Origin: Bacillota bacterium
GTDB taxonomy: Bacteria > Bacillota_A > Clostridia > Lachnospirales > Lachnospiraceae
Direction: 5' to 3'
Assembly: GCA_023443925.1 (NCBI GenBank)
Contig: JAEZSL010000152.1
Location: 1-12,136, forward strand
Length of the DNA: 12,136 bases
The notes beneath the pieces are model-generated. The model had not been told where the DNA came from and made no database searches. It saw only the letters and a list, made by a program, of their open reading frames with translations. Of the stretch, positions 7,891-12,136 are shown piece after piece (position 1 is the stretch's first letter; each line of letters opens with the position of its first letter). The translations under genes were made by a program, and so were the position numbers.

Positions 7891-7900
7891 CTGCGGCAGT
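7891..7900 (+). repeat. CTGCGGCAGT motif, copy 1 (promoter)
   Basis: This copy lies where the -35 box of the TATAAT at 7915-7920 should be. The same ten bases recur at 8033-8042, and the match extends to 14 of 18 positions. The core CTGC-G-GCAG is a near-perfect inverted repeat, as expected of a protein-binding site. Confidence 0.55.
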
Positions 7901-8032
7901 ATCCGAGGCTATTCTATAATATTTGTTGAGTATAAGCGCAGAGGAGAAATATAAAATTGTTAAGATGCTAAGTTATGATTCTTACAAAGGTTGAAGAAAA
8001 TATTAAATTGAAAGTATGCCAGGTTATGTTAC

Positions 8033-8049
8033 CTGCGGCAGTTACGGAG
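8033..8049 (+). repeat. CTGCGGCAGT motif, copy 2 (at the ribosome site)
   Basis: The second copy (8033-8042) ends just before the ribosome site CGGAG (8045-8049) of the AraC gene. Upstream, AGGT (8021-8024) and ACCT (8031-8034) form a short inverted pair. A regulator bound here, or a structure in the leader, could limit translation or elongation, consistent with autoregulation. Confidence 0.5.
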
Positions 8050-8056
8050 TGTAAAA

Positions 8057-8905
8057 ATGAATGATACTGGTTATGAGAATATAATGATTCGGTATGAAGA
8101 GACATTTCATGGATTTACCCTGGAGGAGCATTTTCATAACTGTTTTGAAATGATCTATGTTGTGGATGGAAGTGCCCAGTTTATAATAAATGAAAAACTG
8201 TATGAGGCAAATAAAAATGATATTGTTTTTATCAGCAATCTGGAAACACATAAAATCAATATGGTGAGTTTTCCCTATAAAAGATACTATATATTAATTA
8301 ATCCTAAGTATTTGTCCTCCATAATAGGCGAATCCGTGATTGCTTCCATCTTTAAGCACCGCCCGGATGACTTTTCCCATATTATAAAGCTTAACGATAG
8401 CTGCAACAGCGATATCGATAACATAATCCGAAATATATATGAGGAATCCAATACCATGGGCGATATGTGGGAGACCGCGGTAAAGTCGTATTTCTGTCTG
8501 CTGTTCACCCTGCTTTACCGAAATTTTAAAGAATGCTTTCCCATTAAACAAACCGATAGAATGTCAGATACTATATTAAATATACAAAAGTACATCGAAG
8601 ACAGATGTACGGAGGATCTCACTCTTGATACTGTATCAAAAAAATTCTATATAGACAGATTTTATTTATCACGTCTTTTTAAAAAAATTACAGGTTACAC
8701 CTTTAAGGAATATGTCATTCGCCAAAGAATTGCAAAGGCCAAGGAACTCCTTTATTATACAGAAAAAAGTATCACTGAGATAGGCATAAGCTCCGGTTTT
8801 AATAATGTAAACAACTTTATAAGAACCTTTAAAAATTATGAAGGAATCCCTCCGTATCAATATAGGAAGAAGAGCGGAAGGAAATTTCAAAATGAGAATT
8901 ATTAA
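8057..8905 (+). CDS. AraC-family regulator with N-terminal cupin domain
   Basis: This 282-residue regulator has the common AraC layout. An N-terminal cupin-like sensing domain covers about residues 10-90, with EEHFHNCFE (H25, H27, E31) and the strand pattern YVVDGSAQFIIN...NDIVFI. A linker follows, then a C-terminal two-HTH domain (about 178-280) with LTLDTVSKKFYIDRFYLSRLFKK and the signature ITEIGISSGFNNVNNFIRTFK followed by GIPPYQYR. Cupin-type members usually sense sugars or related carbon compounds, which fits the divergently transcribed oxidoreductase, its likely target. CGGAG at 8045-8049 lies seven bases before the ATG. Repeated CTGCGGCAGT motifs at the promoter and ribosome site suggest autoregulation. 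No sugar transporter or kinase accompanies the pair here, so the inducer cannot be deduced. Confidence 0.93.
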   Translation: MNDTGYENIMIRYEETFHGFTLEEHFHNCFEMIYVVDGSAQFIINEKLYEANKNDIVFISNLETHKINMVSFPYKRYYILINPKYLSSIIGESVIASIFKHRPDDFSHIIKLNDSCNSDIDNIIRNIYEESNTMGDMWETAVKSYFCLLFTLLYRNFKECFPIKQTDRMSDTILNIQKYIEDRCTEDLTLDTVSKKFYIDRFYLSRLFKKITGYTFKEYVIRQRIAKAKELLYYTEKSITEIGISSGFNNVNNFIRTFKNYEGIPPYQYRKKSGRKFQNENY

Positions 8906-9133
8906 AAAGCATTTGGTAAATTTTACTCCTGGTTATTAACCCAGTTCAATAACCCAAGTTAATATCCCAGTTCAATAACCCAATTCTACGGAAGTGATTA
9001 GCTGAGTATAAAAATATAAAAGTAATCACATGCCTGTCCGAGTTGGTAAAATGAAGTTGGCAGCTTATTAGTATAGCAATAGATGAGGCAGAAATTTCTA
9101 TGCAGTTTCATAATTTTTGATTTGCAAAAATAG
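8906..9133. other. Spacer after the AraC gene
   Basis: No gene is seen. Apart from the 26-base repeat listed separately, GTGATTA (8994-9000) and TAATCAC (9023-9029) form an inverted pair around 22 AT-rich bases. No hairpin with a following T-run was found, so the regulator gene has no obvious intrinsic terminator here. Confidence 0.5.
8931..8983. repeat. Two-copy 26-base-period direct repeat with inverted arm
   Basis: CCCAGTTCAATAACCCAA occurs at 8940-8957 and again at 8966-8983, 26 bases apart, without mismatch. Immediately before, GGTTATT (8931-8937) is complementary to the AATAACC inside each copy (8949-8955 and 8975-8981), so the transcript could form either of two alternative hairpins. 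There is no T-run, and two copies are too few for a CRISPR array. Confidence 0.8.
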
Positions 9134-9162
9134 TTGCCGGGGGCAATGAATTAAGGTATGAT
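9134..9162 (+). promoter_or_regulatory. Promoter with overlapping inverted repeat
   Basis: TTGCCG (9134-9139) and TATGAT (9157-9162) are exactly 17 bases apart. The -35 lies inside TTGCC-GGG-GGCAA (9134-9146), a small inverted repeat that could be an operator. Transcription would begin near 9169, about 113 bases before the next ATG. A closer TATAAT (9249-9254) lacks a -35 but could also be used. Confidence 0.45.
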
Positions 9163-9281
9163 AACATTGGAAGTAATTGTATCTTATTTATTATAAATGT
9201 TGAGAAAAACACAGAATTATCTGCTTAATAAATGGAACAGGCTGGATATATAATTATTATACTGTGAGGAAGCGGGGAGAA

Positions 9282-9542
9282 ATGAACAGCGCGGAGACGG
9301 AGTTAGGGATATTATTTGTTCCTCGTTTTCTGGGGGTAAAGAATGAGAATCAGGAAATGGAGGAAGCTGCTTTAGTAGTTTTACAAAACGTACTTATGTG
9401 GCTGGAAGCATTAGTGAAGCTTTTTGATGAAGAATGCCGTAAAGGAAACCCTGCGTTTGTAAGAATGAAGGAAGAAGGGCACCAGCAGTTCTATAGAAAT
9501 GAAATCCAATTTATAAAAGAAAATATGTTGGATTGGATATAA
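9282..9542 (+). CDS. Small hypothetical protein, 86 residues
   Basis: I do not recognise this protein. It is acidic and mostly helical: a short N-terminal segment with LGILFVPRFLGVKN, then an amphipathic helix (about residues 25-48, EEAALVVLQNVLMWLEALVKLFDEE) and a charged helical C-terminus rich in Glu, Lys and Gln (KEEGHQQFYRNEIQFIKENML). There is no signal peptide. A GTG at 9264 would add six residues but has no ribosome site; the ATG at 9282 has AGGA at 9267-9270 and GGGGAG at 9274-9279, so it is preferred even though the spacings (11 and 2 bases) are not ideal. Open-frame length, upstream promoter signals and composition support a real gene, but it could be decaying like its neighbours. 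Confidence 0.5.
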   Translation: MNSAETELGILFVPRFLGVKNENQEMEEAALVVLQNVLMWLEALVKLFDEECRKGNPAFVRMKEEGHQQFYRNEIQFIKENMLDWI

Positions 9543-9644
9543 GGAAAAAATTAAGCCCAAAATGCAAGGATATATACTTGTCTGCCAGGGTTCTGTGTTT
9601 TGTATAAGAGCAAGATCTTAGTAAATAAGCTTTTGAATATATAA
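9543..9644. other. Short spacer after the small gene
   Basis: These AT-rich bases hold no gene, no U-tailed hairpin and no convincing promoter. A perfect AAGATCTT palindrome lies at 9612-9619. The region ends where the HxlR remnant begins. Confidence 0.4.
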
Positions 9645-9755
9645 TTAGTCCATATTTTCTTTACCCCAGACATGCATCATTCCGAGAATTGGTAATCGTG
9701 TGGCACCTTTTTGGGTTAAAGAGTATTTGATTTTATTACGGAATACAGCCGAATA
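9645..9755 (-). pseudogene. C-terminal remnant of an HxlR-family regulator
   Basis: Read on the reverse strand, 36 codons and a stop encode a peptide containing KIKYSLTQKGATRLPILGMM and then HVWGKENMD. This matches the conserved C-terminus of HxlR-type winged-helix regulators, where Y-S-L-T-x-K-G is followed by a helix and a W-G pair. HxlR proteins are usually 100-125 residues, so only about the last third remains. The frame is closed by TGA immediately upstream (9756-9758), and beyond that no frame resembles the DNA-binding helices. There is no start codon or ribosome site. It is a truncated, non-functional gene end lying just before the HAD gene, with its missing front pointing toward that gene. 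Confidence 0.8.
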
Positions 9756-9798
9756 TCAAATTTATTCAGATGTAAATAAAAACTATCTGCAATCGATA

Positions 9799-9804
9799 AG
9801 GAGG
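9799..9804 (+). promoter_or_regulatory. Ribosome site supporting a TTG start
   Basis: A perfect AGGAGG lies five bases before the TTG at 9810. No ATG or GTG follows at a suitable distance in this frame, and the TTG-initiated protein begins exactly where HAD hydrolases begin, so TTG is the start. Confidence 0.85.
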
Positions 9805-9809
9805 GCCGT

Positions 9810-10514
9810 TTGAAGTATAAAGCTATAATATTTGATGTAAGTGATACTTTGATTGAGTATAGTCCCAACTATGAACAGATTTACGGTGACAGACTGCGAA
9901 GCCTAGATTTAAACGTTACTGTGGATAAGGCAAAGGATATATCAAGAGCTGTAAACTGGGCAATTGGTGAACAAAACCGGAAGGAACAAGCTGGGGAGTC
10001 TCATGTTTCGGAAGATATCTTAAACATACTGTTAGATGAGGCAGCATTAACGTGTTTATTAGGAAAAGATAGCTGCATAGAAAATTATTTGATGGATTTG
10101 AAAAAAATACCGATACCAAAACAAAAGCTGTCTGTGATTGCAGGGGTGACGCAGGTATTAAGCATTTTAAAAAGTAAATACCGTCTTGCCATAGTATCCA
10201 ATCATTATGCCTGGTTAATGGAATTTTTATACGAATGTGGTTTGTCTCAATTTTTCGAATGTATCGTGATTTCAGATATTGTCGGAGTGGCAAAGCCCAA
10301 TATACGAATTATGGAAGCAGCTCTTGAACAACTTGGTTTAAATGCAGAAAATTGTTTGTATGTAGGGGATCAGCCGATGGATGTACTTTGTTCTAAGCAG
10401 GCAGGAATGGATTGTGCCTGGATTGAGAAAGACACAAGCCAGCTGCCAGAGACAATTCCCTATACAGAAGATTTTCGGATTACTCATTTATCAGATTTAT
10501 TAGCAATATTATAG
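9810..10514 (+). CDS. HAD-superfamily hydrolase
   Basis: This 234-residue enzyme is a complete subfamily IA haloacid-dehalogenase-like hydrolase. Motif I is IIFDVSDTL with nucleophile D9. The usual second Asp of DxD is Ser at residue 11, with an Asp at 12 instead; most phosphatases keep DxD, while dehalogenase-type members do not. Motif II is S130-N131 (IVSNHY), motif III is K162 (VAKPN) and motif IV is LYVGDQPMDV with D187 and D191. Residues about 15-90 form the helical cap. The substrate could be a phosphoester or another small molecule; the motif I change makes an ordinary phosphatase assignment uncertain. It begins at TTG. Remnants of an HxlR regulator and a VOC protein flank it directly, suggesting it entered or was fused into an older locus. 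Confidence 0.9.
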   Translation: MKYKAIIFDVSDTLIEYSPNYEQIYGDRLRSLDLNVTVDKAKDISRAVNWAIGEQNRKEQAGESHVSEDILNILLDEAALTCLLGKDSCIENYLMDLKKIPIPKQKLSVIAGVTQVLSILKSKYRLAIVSNHYAWLMEFLYECGLSQFFECIVISDIVGVAKPNIRIMEAALEQLGLNAENCLYVGDQPMDVLCSKQAGMDCAWIEKDTSQLPETIPYTEDFRITHLSDLLAIL

Positions 10515-10515
10515 T

Positions 10516-10665
10516 GACCTTTATGCGGAAAATCAAGCGGGAGAGGTAGAACAGCTTAACAAATCGGCGCGTCACGTTATCCCAGGAGATACGACGGAGA
10601 AAACCCAGATTATACGGTATTGGAAGAGCCGGACGGTAAATTTATTTTGCGTGTTACAAAAATGA
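10516..10665 (+). pseudogene. C-terminal remnant of a VOC/glyoxalase-family gene
   Basis: The stretch right after the HAD stop encodes pieces of a vicinal-oxygen-chelate protein in two frames. First comes DLYAENQAGEVEQLNKSARHV, matching the H/DLYA..Q..EVERL..LGA.HV segment. After a shift near 10576-10590 comes YDGENPDYTVLEEPDG, matching the VL.DPDGN strand. One extra A at about 10638-10640 shifts back to NLFCVLQK and a stop at 10663-10665. Such proteins are about 115-130 residues long, so roughly the last 50 remain and the front half is missing. It has no start codon and two frameshifts, so it cannot make a working enzyme. The short forward frames here are relics, not genes. Confidence 0.8.
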
Positions 10666-10695
10666 ATGAGCCGGTACTTTAGAAAGGGGAAATTA

Positions 10696-11220
10696 GTGTT
10701 GAACAGTAAAAAAATAATAGGCAGCAGTGAATATAATATCAGGTTATTATCGGCTGATAATGAGAATGAGGTACAAAGTTTATGTGAAAGATGTTTGGAC
10801 TTTTGGGAGCTGACGGATGGCAGGCCTCCTGAAAAAGATGCAGGGTACGGTATTCTGTTTGATTTACCGCCGGATAAGGAATTGAAAGATAAATATGTTA
10901 TTGGAGTGTATAATGAGAATAACATTCTGATTGCTGTAATTGATATAGTAAAAGATTATAAAGCCGCTGGAGAATGGATGATAGGGTTACTCATGATTGA
11001 CCCGGGTGAAAGGGGAAACAGCCTGGGCAGAAAATTACATGACCTTATCAAAGACTGGGTTAGGGAAGAACAGGGTAGTGTTCTGCGGATTGGTGTAATT
11101 AAAGAAAATATTAGAGGCTATAAGTTTTGGTGCGAGATGGGATATGCAGAAATTGACAGGGTAGATAGAACCTATGGTTTGAAAGAGCATATAGTAATTG
11201 TTATGAATTTAATTCTTTAA
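10696..11220 (+). CDS. GNAT-family N-acetyltransferase
   Basis: This protein of about 174 residues has the GNAT fold. Central strands YVIGVYNENNILIAVIDIV and MIGLLMIDPGERGNSLGRKL form motif A, where RGNSLG takes the place of the acetyl-CoA pyrophosphate loop RGxGxG/A and is slightly divergent. RIGVIKENIRGYKFWCEMGY is motif B. The N-terminal EVQSLCERCLDFWELTDGR resembles small acetyltransferases of unknown substrate. The start is uncertain. An ATG at 10666 overlaps the end of the VOC relic and has no ribosome site. AGAAAGGGG (10681-10689) pairs well with 16S rRNA and fits GTG at 10696 or TTG at 10699, so the GTG is used here. The substrate cannot be predicted. Confidence 0.85.
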   Translation: MLNSKKIIGSSEYNIRLLSADNENEVQSLCERCLDFWELTDGRPPEKDAGYGILFDLPPDKELKDKYVIGVYNENNILIAVIDIVKDYKAAGEWMIGLLMIDPGERGNSLGRKLHDLIKDWVREEQGSVLRIGVIKENIRGYKFWCEMGYAEIDRVDRTYGLKEHIVIVMNLIL

Positions 11221-11224
11221 TTGC

Positions 11225-11278
11225 AGCGAAATTAAAAAATTGAAGTGAAATTAAAAGAATAGATTTAACGCTTCAATT
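11225..11278. repeat. Short direct and inverted repeats after the GNAT gene
   Basis: AGCGAAATTAAAA (11225-11237) and AGTGAAATTAAAA (11244-11256) repeat with a 19-base period. AATTGAAGTG (11238-11247) can pair with CGCTTCAATT (11269-11278), nine pairs plus one G-U, around a 21-base loop. No T-run follows the stem, so this is at most a poor terminator; it may instead be an mRNA structure ahead of the phosphoesterase gene. Confidence 0.5.
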
Positions 11279-11343
11279 GTTAAGTATGAGAAAATATGTT
11301 TGATAAAATAATAGAACTATAACAAAGCGAGGTCGGGATTGAC

Positions 11344-12136
11344 TTGAAAATTGCAGTATTTAGTGATATTCATAGTAATTATCATGCTTTGAAAGCCTGT
11401 ACGGATTATGCATTTGAAAAAGACATCCGGCATTTTCTGTTTTTGGGAGATTATGTAAGTGATTGTGCATATCCTCAAAAAACCATGAAATTATTGTATG
11501 AACTAAGAGCAAAATATGATTGCCGGTTTATCCGGGGTAACAGGGAAGAATATATGCTGAGTCATAGAGAGAATAGCGAGGATGGCTGGAAAATTCCGTC
11601 CTCTGCCAGCGGAAGCCTCCTGTATACATATGATAATCTGACAGAAGAGGATTTGATCTTCTTTGATAATTTAAATATCTCCGGATCTATGGCAATAGAA
11701 GGATATCCGGAGTTTTTATTCTGCCATGGCTCTATGGAGGATTCACGTGGAGATTTATGGTTCGGAAGTGAAAACGCAGATAAAACCTTAAAAAATATGA
11801 CTTCAGAGCTGCTCCATTGCGGACATACCCACCGGCAGGGAATCTATGAACAATATGGGAAAAAGATTGTGAATACAGGTTCTATCGGGATGCCTTTTGG
11901 CTATGGGGGAGACGCTCAATTTGCAATCCTTAACGGAAAGCGGGACTGCTGGGAGATTGAATTAATTCAGCTAAAGTATGACAAGGAGAAGGCGGTCGGA
12001 GAACTATATGAAAGTAATCTGAATATAAAGGCAAATATCTGGGTCAAACTGGTTGAAGAAACCTTATTAACGGGAATAGACCGTGCCTCGGAGTGTTTAC
12101 ATCTGGCCTTAAAAAAGTGTGAAGAAAGAGAAGGAA
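11344..12136 (+). CDS. Metallophosphoesterase, 3' end outside the window
   Basis: The frame stays open from the TTG at 11344 to the last base, 264 codons, with no stop. All calcineurin-like phosphoesterase motifs are present in order: FSDIHSN (D8, H10), FLGDYVSD (D36), RGNREEY (N66), FCHGS (H128) and CGHTHRQ (H161, H163), which together bind two metal ions. It is a soluble Metallophos_2 or YfcE-like enzyme, probably acting on a phosphodiester or phosphomonoester; the substrate is not evident. From about residue 200 a helical extension (KLVEETLLTGIDRASECLHL) goes beyond the core. TTG is chosen because the family begins exactly at KIAVFSDIH; GAGG at 11329-11332 is the likely ribosome site, 11 bases away. 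No earlier in-frame ATG is nearby. Confidence 0.92.
   Translation, partial: MKIAVFSDIHSNYHALKACTDYAFEKDIRHFLFLGDYVSDCAYPQKTMKLLYELRAKYDCRFIRGNREEYMLSHRENSEDGWKIPSSASGSLLYTYDNLTEEDLIFFDNLNISGSMAIEGYPEFLFCHGSMEDSRGDLWFGSENADKTLKNMTSELLHCGHTHRQGIYEQYGKKIVNTGSIGMPFGYGGDAQFAILNGKRDCWEIELIQLKYDKEKAVGELYESNLNIKANIWVKLVEETLLTGIDRASECLHLALKKCEEREG

Larger units (their letters stand above)
7513..8056. promoter_or_regulatory. Divergent control region, 544 bases
   Basis: The spacer between the oxidoreductase and AraC genes contains no gene. Its middle (about 7680-7860) is extremely AT-rich, with runs such as TTTATTATTTATTTTATATATTA that may be curved DNA. On the forward strand, TATAAT at 7915-7920 is the best -10 for the regulator, and its -35 position is occupied by CTGCGGCAGT instead of a consensus box. 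On the reverse strand, a weak pair TTTACG/CAGAAT with 17 bases between falls at about 7648-7676 and could serve the oxidoreductase. The unusual length leaves room for several regulator sites. Confidence 0.5.

Noticed and set aside
8940..8983. Possible CRISPR repeats
   Set aside because: There are only two copies with an 8-base gap, far shorter than a spacer, and no cas genes nearby.
9264..9281. GTG start for the small hypothetical protein
   Set aside because: There is no ribosome site upstream, and a TATAAT at 9249-9254 would place the transcript start at about this point. The ATG at 9282 is better.
10666..10695. ATG start for the acetyltransferase
   Set aside because: No Shine-Dalgarno sequence precedes it, and it overlaps the end of the VOC relic. 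The strong ribosome site at 10681-10689 points to GTG 10696 or TTG 10699.
11238..11278. Terminator after the acetyltransferase gene
   Set aside because: The stem is AT-rich with a 21-base loop and no following T-run. It is recorded only as a repeat.

Overview
The window looks like chromosomal DNA from a low-GC, Gram-positive anaerobe of the Clostridia, most likely Lachnospiraceae or close kin. The reasons are AT-rich spacers, strong AGGAGG-type ribosome sites, TTG starts, U-tailed hairpin terminators, a secreted BspA-type leucine-rich-repeat protein and an abundance of AraC regulators. The taxon is inferred from gene style; no rRNA or marker gene is present. I see no transposase, phage gene, CRISPR array, tRNA or rRNA.

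Layout. 138-3607 holds a forward cluster: a BtrH/C39-peptidase-like protein, an AraC-type regulator with a GyrI-like effector domain and a short peptide repeat at its C-terminus, and an unrecognised 399-residue protein whose start overlaps the regulator's stop (ATGA). It ends in a hairpin terminator at 3680-3712. 3983-6217 encodes a secreted LRR_5 protein with its own promoter and a terminator that also serves the convergent gene downstream. 6316-7512 (reverse) is a Gfo/Idh/MocA oxidoreductase. A 544-base divergent spacer separates it from a cupin-type AraC regulator (8057-8905). That pair looks like a small sugar- or polyol-responsive unit, with a repeated 10-base motif at the regulator's promoter and at its ribosome site.

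9282-12136 is a loose series of small genes: a hypothetical 86-residue protein, a HAD hydrolase, a GNAT acetyltransferase and a metallophosphoesterase that runs off the window. The HAD gene, and very likely the two after it, use non-ATG starts. Two decayed gene ends lie here that are too short or broken to show up as ORFs. One is the C-terminal 36 codons of an HxlR-type regulator on the reverse strand (9645-9755). The other is the C-terminal 50 or so codons of a VOC/glyoxalase protein with two frameshifts (10516-10665). They sit immediately left and right of the HAD gene, tail outward, so the simplest reading is that the HAD gene replaced the middle of an older divergent hxlR/VOC pair.

No clearly new multi-gene system is evident. 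The points most worth following are the gene-replacement scar, the first three-gene cluster of uncertain function, and the candidate operators at 82-110 and 7891-8042.
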